Source of the DNA: Methanobacteriota archaeon
GTDB taxonomy: Archaea > Thermoplasmatota > Thermoplasmata > RBG-16-68-12
DNA length: 39,653 nucleotides
NCBI GenBank assembly: GCA_020029475.1
Contig: JAIBJG010000006.1
Location: forward strand, 1 to 39,653
Reading direction: 5' to 3'
Position numbers and translations under genes: made by a program. The notes beneath the pieces were generated by a model. The model was not told the origin of the DNA, made no database searches, and saw nothing but the letters and a program-made list of their open reading frames with translations. This document shows positions 27,403-36,323 of the stretch, in pieces (the stretch's first letter is position 1; each line of letters starts with the position of its first letter).

Positions 27403-28946
27403 AGATCGGGGAGATCGTGTCCGCGAGCGTGATCGACGGCCTCCTCGCGAAGCTCCAGATCGCGGACCCGGAGGAGCTCCGGATCGCGTACCCCGTGATC
27501 GTCGAGGGGGAGCGATACGACTTCTACTGCCTCGTGGAGGACGTGATGAACGAGGAGAGCGACGTCGCGAAACAGCTCGCGGGGTCCGCGGTGAAGGACG
27601 TCGTCCTCCCCAGCGGCCAGAGCGACGAGAGTTTCTCGGGCCCGATCTTCTACTCGATGGCGAAGCTCCGCCCGATCCAACTGATCGAGAAGGCCTCCGG
27701 GAACCTGAGCGAGCCCCAGACGATCCCGCCGTACTTCTCCGCGTGCCGGTACGCGACGAAGACCGATGTGGACCTGATCTACGAGGTGACGCCGAAGTCC
27801 GCGCCCGTCGGGACGATCTCCGGCGTCGAGAAGTTCCACGTCCACCTCGACTTCGGGAAGCTCGCGGAGAAGCCGTTCGCGATCTTCGGCCGGACGGGGA
27901 CGGGGAAGTCGATCCTGAACAAGCTGATCTGCTGCGGGATCCTCGCGAAGGACGCGGGGAGCGTCCTCCTGTTCGACATGCACTCCGAGTACGGCGTGTA
28001 CTCGAAGACGGATTCCACCCAGGGCCTGAAGTACTGGTTCCCGGACAAGGTGGAGATCTTCTCGCTGGACCCGGAGAACAAGGAGGGGTGGCCGTTCCGG
28101 CTGAACCTGAAGGAGATCACCCCGGAGGACCTCATCATCGCCCTCCAGAACCTGACCCCCGCGATGGTGGACGCGCTGTACCAGATCGACAAGACGAAGG
28201 GGGGCCGGGACCTGATCACCGCGATCAAGCAGGCGTCCATGGAGGAGCTCGGGGAGGAGCGGGCCCACGAGATGTCCCTCGCGGGGCTGAAGCGGCGGAT
28301 CGGCCGGCTCGACCGCCTCCCGTTCCTCTCGGAGACCGGGAAGGACGCGTTCGGCCAGATGACGGAGCTGATCCGGGACGGGAAGTCCGTCGTCCTCGAC
28401 TTCGGGGACTACGGCACGGACCAGATGGTGTACCTGTTCGTCGCGAACGTGATCTCCCGCCGGCTCTTCGACCTGTACACGGAGCGGAACGCGGAGTTCC
28501 CGAGGCTCCTGCTCTTCCTGGAGGAGGCCCACAAGTTCCTCGACCCCGCGATCGCGGACCTCGCGCCGACCTTCAGCAGGCTCGCGCGGGAGACCCGGAA
28601 GTTCAATCTCATCCTCGCTCTGATCGACCAGCGGCCCGCCCGGATCAGCGACGAGGTGCGGAGCCAGCTCGCGAACCGGTTCGTGATGTCCCTGAAGGAG
28701 CCGAGCGACGTGGAGGCGGCCCTCGCGGGGGTCCCGGACAAGGCGATGTGGACGAACATCCTGTCGAAGATCCCGAACCGGACGGTGGCGGTGATGGGGG
28801 ACGCGATCCGGATCCCGACGGTGATCGACGTGATGGAGTACAACGACGAGAACGTGGAGGCCCACATCGTGGGGCGGGAGCGGATCACGGAGGAGAAGCT
28901 CTCGAAGATCGCGTCGAAGGCGGACGAGGTGTTCGGCCGGCGATAG
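27399..28946 (+). CDS. herA: Bipolar DNA helicase HerA
   Basis: FAIFGRTGTGKSILNKLI, VLLFDMHSEYG, RLLLFLEEAHKFLDP, LALIDQRPARISDEVRSQL; ATGA overlap with nurA. Confidence 0.93.
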   Translation: MKIGEIVSASVIDGLLAKLQIADPEELRIAYPVIVEGERYDFYCLVEDVMNEESDVAKQLAGSAVKDVVLPSGQSDESFSGPIFYSMAKLRPIQLIEKASGNLSEPQTIPPYFSACRYATKTDVDLIYEVTPKSAPVGTISGVEKFHVHLDFGKLAEKPFAIFGRTGTGKSILNKLICCGILAKDAGSVLLFDMHSEYGVYSKTDSTQGLKYWFPDKVEIFSLDPENKEGWPFRLNLKEITPEDLIIALQNLTPAMVDALYQIDKTKGGRDLITAIKQASMEELGEERAHEMSLAGLKRRIGRLDRLPFLSETGKDAFGQMTELIRDGKSVVLDFGDYGTDQMVYLFVANVISRRLFDLYTERNAEFPRLLLFLEEAHKFLDPAIADLAPTFSRLARETRKFNLILALIDQRPARISDEVRSQLANRFVMSLKEPSDVEAALAGVPDKAMWTNILSKIPNRTVAVMGDAIRIPTVIDVMEYNDENVEAHIVGRERITEEKLSKIASKADEVFGRR

Positions 28947-28985
28947 GCCCGGCGACCGCGGCCGCCGCACGGCGGGTCAAACCCG

Positions 28986-29210
28986 ATGGTTCGCGGGACG
29001 CTTGCTTTCCTCATGGCAGCGACAATCGTTACTGGGCAGATCCCCATGGGGATCGATCCCCGGGACTGCGACCACCGCGAGCTCGCGTACCTCGGGGCGG
29101 GAGGCGGAATCTCGTACTACCGGTGCCGGGGATGCGGGAAGGCGGTGATCGAGGAGCGGGGCCGCCGGTGGATGATCCGCAGCACGGCGAGCGAGCTCCC
29201 GGGCCGCTAG
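28986..29210 (+). CDS. Small Cys-containing (zinc-ribbon-like) hypothetical protein
   Basis: MGIDPRDCDHRELAYLGAGGGISYYRCRGCGKAVIEERGRRWMI; start uncertain (could be ATG 29047). Confidence 0.5.
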   Translation: MVRGTLAFLMAATIVTGQIPMGIDPRDCDHRELAYLGAGGGISYYRCRGCGKAVIEERGRRWMIRSTASELPGR

Positions 29211-30832
29211 GCGGCGAGCCCGAGGTACGGGGCCACCCGCTCCGCGACCGCGGGGTCGTCGAGGGACGCGGCGAACTTCGGCCAGGAGTCGAACGGGCGC
29301 GCCCTCAGGATGCGAGCGGCCCGCTTCGCGCCGATCCCCGGGAGGGCGGAGATCGCCCGCATCGAGGCGCGGTTCACGTCGAGCGGGTACTCGATCGCGG
29401 TGAGGGACCGCTGGCCGTGGCTCACGACCTTCGCGTCCACGAACCGGTCCACGGCTGCGTCGTAGGGGAAGCCGACGAGGATCCCGTACGACCCGATCTG
29501 GCGGCCGTACGTCACGTGGCCGTCCTGGAGCTCGAGGTACACGTCGCGGAGCACGGTCCCCTCCGGGACCACCCGCTGCAGCATCTCGTGGTCGAACGTC
29601 GTCCGCACCGCCTCCTTGAACCGCCGGAACTCCCGGTACAGGTGCGTGGGCTCGAACTCCCGCCGCACGGCGCGGACCTGGCGGATGTTCACCCGCCGGA
29701 CCCACAGATCCTCCGCAAGGAGGTTCTTCAGGAAGGCGAGGTTCAGGTCGAACGTCTTCCGGGTCTCGCCCTCCAGACCCGCGACGAAGTTCAGGCCCGG
29801 GAGGAGGCGGGGCATCCCGTTCTCCCCCCGCTCCCGCCCGATCGCGTTCACCATCCGGATCGCTTCGAGGCAGCCGTCCGCGTCCACGTTCAGGTTGTTC
29901 GCCTCCGTCACCGCGGGGTCCGCGGTCTCCAGGCCGAAGGAGAGGAGGGTCCCGGGGGTCGCGGTGCGGACGAGGGCCCGCATCGCCGCCATCGCCTCCT
30001 CCGGGTGGGCGATCATCATCGCGGGGTCCCCGTTGTCCGTATGGAGGACCTTCAGGGCGGGGGCCGCCTCCCGGATCCCGTCGAGAAGGCGCGTGATCAC
30101 GGGGACGTTGATCTGCGGGGTCGCGGAAGAGCCGAGGCCAATCGCCGCGTAGCTGAAGAAGTCCGCCTGACCGCCGAGGCGGAAGTTCACCGCCCCGAGC
30201 TCCGCGAGCCGGCGGACCTCCGCGAGGACGTTCTCGACGTCCCGGAACCTCGGCTTCCCGTACATCGGCTCGATGCAGAACGAGCATCCCTTGTTCACGT
30301 ACCGGACGCACCCCTTCGAGGTGTCGAGCTCGACAATCAGCGGGTTCGGGAAGTCCGGGTGGTGAGAGATCACGTCCGCCCCGAGGAGGGCCCACCGGTC
30401 CCACTCCTCGTCCGTGCGGTCCCGGTCCTTCCACGCCCCGTCCGCGAGGCGGTCGTGGAGGGCGGAGTCGTAGTCCCGGAGGGCGACCCAGTCGAAGGGC
30501 TCAGACAGGTCCTCGTCGAAGTACCGGAAGCGGGCGAGGGGGCCCCCGAGGACGGTCTCCCCGTCGAACATCGAGGCGTGGCGGACGATCTCCCGCTCGC
30601 TGATCGGGAGTCCCCGGAGATACTTACCCGGAACGATGGGGCCGGAGATGATCGCGAGGATGTCCCCGCGGAGCGGGCGGCCCGCGCGGACCTGATCGAT
30701 CGTCGCGTACTCCCATTCGTGGCCCGCGTCGCGCACCGCGCCGACGAGGTACCTCGGGTATGGGGAGATGTACGGGGGCACGCCGAAGTTCGAGGGCTCG
30801 TCCACGTACCCGTCGAGGACCACGACCTTCAT
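29207..30832 (-). CDS. B12-binding-like/radical SAM protein with C-terminal helix-hairpin-helix
   Basis: LDTSKGCVRYVNKGCSFCIEPMYGKPRFRD (Cys cluster), ADFFSYA, LSFGLETADPAV, C-term ASMRAISALPGIGAKRAARILRARP (HhH). Confidence 0.88.
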   Translation of the reverse strand: MKVVVLDGYVDEPSNFGVPPYISPYPRYLVGAVRDAGHEWEYATIDQVRAGRPLRGDILAIISGPIVPGKYLRGLPISEREIVRHASMFDGETVLGGPLARFRYFDEDLSEPFDWVALRDYDSALHDRLADGAWKDRDRTDEEWDRWALLGADVISHHPDFPNPLIVELDTSKGCVRYVNKGCSFCIEPMYGKPRFRDVENVLAEVRRLAELGAVNFRLGGQADFFSYAAIGLGSSATPQINVPVITRLLDGIREAAPALKVLHTDNGDPAMMIAHPEEAMAAMRALVRTATPGTLLSFGLETADPAVTEANNLNVDADGCLEAIRMVNAIGRERGENGMPRLLPGLNFVAGLEGETRKTFDLNLAFLKNLLAEDLWVRRVNIRQVRAVRREFEPTHLYREFRRFKEAVRTTFDHEMLQRVVPEGTVLRDVYLELQDGHVTYGRQIGSYGILVGFPYDAAVDRFVDAKVVSHGQRSLTAIEYPLDVNRASMRAISALPGIGAKRAARILRARPFDSWPKFAASLDDPAVAERVAPYLGLAA

Positions 30833-30891
30833 GGGCCGCAAACGATGCCCTGCGAGCGATAAAAGGGCTTCGCCAGGAGGCGGACGATTCT

Positions 30892-31170
30892 CTAGCTCGT
30901 TTCAGGTTCCTTTTCTGGTTCCTTCACCGCGAGGCGCCCCACGAGGATGATCAGGATCACCATCACGACGGTCAACACGATCGCCGTCACGACAAAGAGG
31001 GCCCAGCTTACGGCATTAGCCGGTGCCGTGGTGCTTATGCCCACGAGCGTTAGCCCGCTCGTGACGACCGCGCTCCAGAGTAAGGCTATCACGAATCCGA
31101 ACGCCGTCGCCAGGGAGGTCGAGATTGCATTCCGCACCGCCGCCATTGTGGACTTCCGTGTGCCCGCCAT
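30892..31170 (-). CDS. Small two-TM membrane protein (DUF5654-like)
   Basis: MAGTRKSTMAAVRNAISTSLATAFGFVIALLWSAVVTSGLTLVGI...ALFVVTAIVLTVVMVILIILVGRLAVKEPEKEPETS. Confidence 0.65.
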   Translation of the reverse strand: MAGTRKSTMAAVRNAISTSLATAFGFVIALLWSAVVTSGLTLVGISTTAPANAVSWALFVVTAIVLTVVMVILIILVGRLAVKEPEKEPETS

Positions 31171-31298
31171 GCGGGGGGAACGGTGGAACGGGTTCATAAA
31201 ATAATTGGTCAGCAATAAAAACGCGGCGGGGGGCTCCCTCCGCCGGGGCTCCCTTCGACGGATTCTTATACTCCCATCAAAATGATTGCATCTCGAGC

Positions 31299-31961
31299 AT
31301 GGCGTTCCTGGACCTGGACCCCAGCGTCGTGTGGGCGATCGCGGGCGCCCTCGTCGTCGTCGGCCTCGCTTTCGCGTTCTTCGGCCGCCGGATCCTCAAA
31401 TCCCTGATGGCGATCATCGGCGCCGTCCTCGGCGGCATCATCGGGTACCTCGCGGGCGCCGCCCTCGTTTCGGGGGGCGGGAGCCTCCTCGCGATCGGCC
31501 TCGGGCTCGTCGGGGCGTTCATCGGCTTCATCCTGTTCTGGAAGCTGATCAAGATCGGCTTCGCGCTCGCCCTCGGCGTCCTCGCCGCGGCCCTCGTCTT
31601 CATCGCCTTCGGGGCCCCGTCGGGCACGGGGGCGGGGGACTCCCGGGTCATCGGGGCGATCGTCGCGTTCATCGTCGTCTTCGCGATCGCGTATTACTTC
31701 ATCGAGGAACTCATCGGAATCATCACCGCGCTCATCGGCGGGATCCTGGTCGGCGCAGGCGCGTACCTGTTCCTCGGACCCGGCGCGCCGGGCGGGGTCC
31801 AGTCCTGGATCGTGGCCGTGGGGGCGGGCGCCGCGATGTTCTTCGCGGGAGCGTTCGTCCAGACGTTGAAGGTCCGTCGCGAGAAGCGGGCGAAGGCCGC
31901 GATGGCAGCTCCCCGCGTGGTCGCGTCCCCGCCGCCCCCGCCTCCGCCGCCCCCGCGGTAG
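31299..31961 (+). CDS. Multi-TM membrane protein with C-terminal nine-proline run
   Basis: Repeated Gly/Ala-rich TM helices; C-term KVRREKRAKAAMAAPRVVASPPPPPPPPPR; TATA-like cttatact upstream. Confidence 0.8.
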   Translation: MAFLDLDPSVVWAIAGALVVVGLAFAFFGRRILKSLMAIIGAVLGGIIGYLAGAALVSGGGSLLAIGLGLVGAFIGFILFWKLIKIGFALALGVLAAALVFIAFGAPSGTGAGDSRVIGAIVAFIVVFAIAYYFIEELIGIITALIGGILVGAGAYLFLGPGAPGGVQSWIVAVGAGAAMFFAGAFVQTLKVRREKRAKAAMAAPRVVASPPPPPPPPPR

Positions 31962-32028
31962 CGGGAATGCGGGCGTTCCCGCGAACGTTTTGAGTCCCCC
32001 GGCTCGATGCCCGAAAGGGGGAGTGCGG

Positions 32029-32829
32029 ATGGCATCGCGTCGCGCGGAGGGATTCCCGAGGGAACTGCTCACCTCGGACGAGACGATCCTTCTCGAGATC
32101 AAGCCGAGCGCCATCCCGTTCGTGATCGCACCCGCCCTCGCGATGTCCGCGGTCCTCGTCGTGTTCTTGATCGGGTTCGCGTCGCTCGCGGTCGTGAGCG
32201 TGCCCCTCGCAATCCGGACCTGCGGGCTCCCGCTCGTGATCTTCGCGATCATCCTCGTCCTCACGAGCTTCATCGGGTACCTGACGTGGATGAACACGTT
32301 CTACGCGGTCACGGACAAGCGGGTCCTCCAGAAGTCCGGGCTCATCGGCATGAACGCGTTCGACGCCCCGCTCACCTCGATCCAGAACGTGACACTGATG
32401 CAGCCGTTCTTCTTCAAGCTCTTCGGGATTGGCACGATCGTCTTCGCGACCTCCGGAACGGGGGGCGGGGCCGCGGTCCAGCGCGCGCAGATCGCGCGGG
32501 GGATGGCGAACGCGATGTGGCTCGCGGGGAACATCGTCTTCGCGGGTGTCAAGGACCCCGTCGCGATGCGGAAGCGGGTCCAGGAGCTCGTCGAGCAGGC
32601 CGTTGCGCGGCAGAAGGAGAGGGACTACCGGAAGATGGCGGAGACGTTCCGGGACGTCGGCACGACCCCGATGGCCTCCATCACGATCCCGCCGTCCGGG
32701 GTGCCGGCGGCGCCGCCCGTCGCGACGATCGCGCCCCCGCGGAAGTCCGCGAAGTTCTGCGAGTTCTGCGGGGCCCGAATCGAGGGCAGCCCGACGTTCT
32801 GCGCGAAGTGCGGGGGCCGCGTGAACTGA
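32029..32829 (+). CDS. bPH_2-like membrane protein with C-terminal zinc ribbon
   Basis: TM pair then FYAVTDKRVLQKSGLIGMNAFDAPLTSIQNVTLMQPFFFKLFGIGTIVFATSG (bPH-like); FCEFCGARIEGSPTFCAKCGGRVN. Confidence 0.82.
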   Translation: MASRRAEGFPRELLTSDETILLEIKPSAIPFVIAPALAMSAVLVVFLIGFASLAVVSVPLAIRTCGLPLVIFAIILVLTSFIGYLTWMNTFYAVTDKRVLQKSGLIGMNAFDAPLTSIQNVTLMQPFFFKLFGIGTIVFATSGTGGGAAVQRAQIARGMANAMWLAGNIVFAGVKDPVAMRKRVQELVEQAVARQKERDYRKMAETFRDVGTTPMASITIPPSGVPAAPPVATIAPPRKSAKFCEFCGARIEGSPTFCAKCGGRVN

Positions 32830-32839
32830 GGAGGGGCGA

Positions 32840-33433
32840 ATGAAGAAGGTCTGGTACCTGGTCCTCGGGATCCTGCTCTTCCTCGGCGGCCTCCTGTTCG
32901 TCCTCACGACGGTCGTGGCCGCCCTCGACCCGACGATCGGCGGGACGGGGATCGCGATTTTCTCGGGCGTGTGCTCCGCGGTCCTCCTCGCCCCCGCCGT
33001 CCTCCTCTTCTACCTGTACTGGCGGGCGAGCGCCCAGGACAAGGTCCTCCAGACCGTGGGCGCCATCCTCCGGAGCGTGCGGGAGATTGGCGTCCAGGAC
33101 GTCGCGAAGCGGGTGGGGAAGACGCCCGCGGAGGCGGAGGTCCTGATCTCCCAGTCCGTCGCGGCGGGGTACGCGCAGGGGTTCGTGGACCCTCGGGAGG
33201 GGAAGTTCGTCGCGACGGCGTGGGGCGGCTTCGCCCCCGGGCAGGTCCCGCAGATTGTGATCCAGGCCCCGGCAATCCCCCAGGCGGCGTACCCGCCCCC
33301 ATACGGTTCCGCTGCGGGGGCTCCGCCGACGGGCACGCCGGAGTCCCGGTTCTGCAGAGATTGCGGGAGCCGGATCGAGAAGACCCCCGGCCAGACATAC
33401 TGGCAGTGCGCGCACTGCGGGAACATCCAGTAG
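32840..33433 (+). CDS. Two-TM membrane protein with winged-helix-like middle and C-terminal zinc ribbon
   Basis: MKKVWYLVLGILLFLGGLLFVLTTVVAALDP...; FCRDCGSRIEKTPGQTYWQCAHCGNIQ. Confidence 0.78.
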   Translation: MKKVWYLVLGILLFLGGLLFVLTTVVAALDPTIGGTGIAIFSGVCSAVLLAPAVLLFYLYWRASAQDKVLQTVGAILRSVREIGVQDVAKRVGKTPAEAEVLISQSVAAGYAQGFVDPREGKFVATAWGGFAPGQVPQIVIQAPAIPQAAYPPPYGSAAGAPPTGTPESRFCRDCGSRIEKTPGQTYWQCAHCGNIQ

Positions 33434-33449
33434 CGGGTCCCGCCACTGC

Positions 33450-33473
33450 GGGCACTTTCGCCCACCTCCCCCC
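33450..33473 (+). promoter_or_regulatory. Shared upstream element, copy 1
   Basis: GGGCACTTTCGCCCACCTCCCCCC; TAAATA begins 31 nt after CACTTTC. Confidence 0.55.
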
Positions 33474-33524
33474 GGCCCCCGCCTAAATAGCCTCCCGCCC
33501 CATGGAGACGCGGGGAGGAGCCCA

Positions 33525-34325
33525 ATCGACTCCGAGGCTCGAACCGAGGTACTTCCGCAGGAGCTCGTCCAGCTCCCCGAGCGGCGGCTCCTCGCGACGT
33601 CGATCCCCGTCCTGGACCGCCTCCTCGGGGGGTTCGAGGGCGGCCGTATCACGCTGATCGACAGCGGGTCCGACTACGTGTTCCACCTCACGTCCCTCCT
33701 GTGCGTGCGGGCCGTGATGGAGGGGGACGAGGTCGTGTTCGTGGACGGCGGGAACTCCGTGGACCCCCACGGGATCGCCGCGATCGCGCGGCGGGTCGGG
33801 CTCGCGCGGCTCGATGTCCTCCCGAAGATCCACGTCGCGCGGGCGTTCACGTGCCACCAGATGGCGACAATATTATTGGAGCAGCTCGATGAAAAGGTGC
33901 GGGAGGTCGGGGCGGGGCTCGTCGTCCTGTCGTGCCTCCCGGAGCTGTACCTGGACGAGGACGTGCCCCTCTCGGAGGCCCACCAGCTCTTCCTGAGGTC
34001 CGCGCGGGCGATCCGGAGGGCCGCGGAGGAGAGCGGGGCCGTCGTCGTCGCGACGAACGCGGGGCTCGCGAAGCTGTACCGCCGGAAGTCGATCCGCCGC
34101 GTCCTGTACGAGACCGTGGACCGCGCGGTCCGGTTCCAGCACCACCGGGGCGGGCTGAGGATCGTCGTGCCGGACCTCGGGGTCGAGGAGCTGTACCGCC
34201 CCGTGCCGCCGGACCAGACGACCCTGGAGGACTTCGAGTACCCGCTCCCGCGGATCCGGGGCCTCCAGGAATCCGTGGACCCGAAGGAGGTCAAGGCGTC
34301 CGGGTACCTGCGCCTCGGGTGGTAG
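33525..34325 (+). CDS. RecA/RadB-fold protein with degenerate Walker motifs (no canonical start in frame)
   Basis: Manual translation in the frame of track ORF 33678: IDSEARTEVLPQELVQLPERRLLATSIPVLDRLLGGFEGGRITLIDSGSDYVFHLTSLLCVRAVMEGDEVVFVDGGNSVDPHGIAAIARRVG...; strongly GC3-coding from ~33525. Confidence 0.75.
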   Translation: MDSEARTEVLPQELVQLPERRLLATSIPVLDRLLGGFEGGRITLIDSGSDYVFHLTSLLCVRAVMEGDEVVFVDGGNSVDPHGIAAIARRVGLARLDVLPKIHVARAFTCHQMATILLEQLDEKVREVGAGLVVLSCLPELYLDEDVPLSEAHQLFLRSARAIRRAAEESGAVVVATNAGLAKLYRRKSIRRVLYETVDRAVRFQHHRGGLRIVVPDLGVEELYRPVPPDQTTLEDFEYPLPRIRGLQESVDPKEVKASGYLRLGW

Positions 34326-34367
34326 CGGGAACCCTTTTATCCGCCGCGGGGCCTCCGTGGCGGGCCC

Positions 34368-35321
34368 ATGCGGTACTTCGTGACGGGGGCGACGGGTTTC
34401 ATCGGCACCCGGCTCGCACGACAGCTCCGCGAGGCGGGGCACGAGGTCGATGCGATCGCGCGGGACCCCGGGAAGGCGGGGGACCTCGCGAGGATCGGCG
34501 TCCGCCTCCACAAGGGGGACATCACGGACAAGGAATCGATGCGAACTCCGATGGCGGGGGCCGACGGCATCTTCCACCTCGCGGCCTGGTACAAGATCGG
34601 GGAGAAGGACAAGTCTCCCGGGGTGCGGAGCAACATCGAGGGCACCCGCAACGTCCTCGGGCTCATGGAGGAACTCGGGATCCCGAAGGGCGTGTACACG
34701 AGCACCCTCGCGGTCTTCGGGGACACGAAGGGGCAGGTCCCCGACGAGTCGTACCGGCACGACGGCCCGTGGCTGAGCGAGTACGACCGCACGAAGTGGG
34801 TCGCCCACTACGAGGTCGCGGAGCCGATGATGAAGAAGGGGCTCCCGCTCGTCGTCGTGCAACCCGGCGTCACGTACGGGCCCGGGGACCCGAGCCAGAT
34901 GGGGATCGCCCTGCGGGAGTACCTGGAACGGAAGCTCCGCGGTGTCCCCAAGGGGTCAGCGTACTGCTGGGGGCACGTCGAGGACACGGCCGCGGGCCAC
35001 GTCCTCGCGATGGAACGCGGGAGGCCCGGGCAGAGTTACATCATCGCGGGCGAGCCGAAGACGTTCATCGACGCGATCGAGATGGCGGAGCGGATCACGG
35101 GGATCCCCGCCCCGCGGATGCGGCCGTCGCCCGGGTTCGTCCGGTTCCTCGCCGCCCTCACCCGCTCCGAGATGCTCCGCGTGAGCGCGGGGGCGACGTA
35201 CCTGGGGAGCAACGTGAAGGCGAAGCGGGACCTCGGCCTCCGCCACCGCCCCCTTGAGGAGGGCCTCCGGGAGACGCTCCTCGCGGAGATGCGGACCCTC
35301 GGGATCCCGGCACCGGGGTAG
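34368..35321 (+). CDS. NAD-dependent epimerase/dehydratase (extended SDR)
   Basis: MRYFVTGATGFIGTRLARQLREAGHEV...IFHLAAWYKIG...VYTSTLAVFGD...YDRTKWVAHYEV...VVVQPGVTYGPGD. Confidence 0.92.
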   Translation: MRYFVTGATGFIGTRLARQLREAGHEVDAIARDPGKAGDLARIGVRLHKGDITDKESMRTPMAGADGIFHLAAWYKIGEKDKSPGVRSNIEGTRNVLGLMEELGIPKGVYTSTLAVFGDTKGQVPDESYRHDGPWLSEYDRTKWVAHYEVAEPMMKKGLPLVVVQPGVTYGPGDPSQMGIALREYLERKLRGVPKGSAYCWGHVEDTAAGHVLAMERGRPGQSYIIAGEPKTFIDAIEMAERITGIPAPRMRPSPGFVRFLAALTRSEMLRVSAGATYLGSNVKAKRDLGLRHRPLEEGLRETLLAEMRTLGIPAPG

Positions 35322-35325
35322 GGCC

Positions 35326-36270
35326 GTGGACCGGATCGAGGTGACGATCGGGGACATCGAGGAGGCCGTGCCCGTCGTCCAGAAGGTCGCCCGCCGGACG
35401 CCGACGATCCTGCTGGAAGGCCCGGACGGCGAGGTGTGGCTGAAGCTCGAGAACCTGCAGCGCCTCGGCGCGTTCAAGATCCGCGGCGCGTGGAACCGGA
35501 TCTCCCGCCTCACCCCGGAGGAACGGAAGCGCGGGGTGACGACCCTGAGCTCGGGAAACCACGGCCGCGCGGTCGCGTGGTCCGCCCGACGCCTCGGCCT
35601 GCGGTGCGTGATCCGCGTCCCGGAGGGGGCGGCCCCGCAGAAGCTCGCCGCGATCCGAGCCGAGGGCGCGGCGGTGATCCCGATCCCCCGTTCGGAGCTG
35701 GTCCGGGTCCACGGGGAGGAGACGTGGCGGGCGTGGCCCGAGACGTACCTCCCGCCATTCGCACATCCGCTGATGATCGCCGGGAACGGGACCGCGGGCC
35801 TGGAGATCGCCGAGGACGCGCCGAACGCAAAGACGGTCCTCGTGCCCGTCGGAGGCGGGGGCCTCGCAGCCGGAATCGCGATCGCGGTGAAGGCCCGCCA
35901 TCCGGGCGCGAAGGTGTTCGGCGTCCAGCCGGACGGGGCCGCGAGCCTTCCCACCGCCCTGAGGACGGGGCGGGGGTTCCACCTCGAACGACCGGAGACG
36001 ATCGCGGACGGCATCGGGGTCGGGCTCATGTTGCCCGCCATAGTCGAACTCCTCCGGCGGAATCTCGACGGCTGCCTCCTTGTCTCGGACGCCGACATCC
36101 GGGCCTCGATGCGGAGGCTCGCGCTCGATGCGAAGGTCGTTGCGGAACCCGCGGGTGCGGCGTCCCTCGCGGCGTGGTCCCGCCATCGGGAGACCTTGGA
36201 ATCCCCCGTCGTGGCGGTCGTCTCCGGAGGGAACGTCGACCCGGCGCTCCTCTCTGCAGTCCTGAAGTAG
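35326..36270 (+). CDS. PLP-dependent threonine/serine dehydratase family protein
   Basis: VWLKLENLQRLGAFKIRGAWNRI...SSGNHGRAVAWSARRLGL...VLVPVGGGGLAAGIAIAVKARHP...AEPAGAASLAA. Confidence 0.9.
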   Translation: MDRIEVTIGDIEEAVPVVQKVARRTPTILLEGPDGEVWLKLENLQRLGAFKIRGAWNRISRLTPEERKRGVTTLSSGNHGRAVAWSARRLGLRCVIRVPEGAAPQKLAAIRAEGAAVIPIPRSELVRVHGEETWRAWPETYLPPFAHPLMIAGNGTAGLEIAEDAPNAKTVLVPVGGGGLAAGIAIAVKARHPGAKVFGVQPDGAASLPTALRTGRGFHLERPETIADGIGVGLMLPAIVELLRRNLDGCLLVSDADIRASMRRLALDAKVVAEPAGAASLAAWSRHRETLESPVVAVVSGGNVDPALLSAVLK

Positions 36271-36323
36271 GAAGCTCCCCGCCCCGCGGAAAGGCCTATG
36301 TGCCGCGGCGGCCTCGCTCCCGC

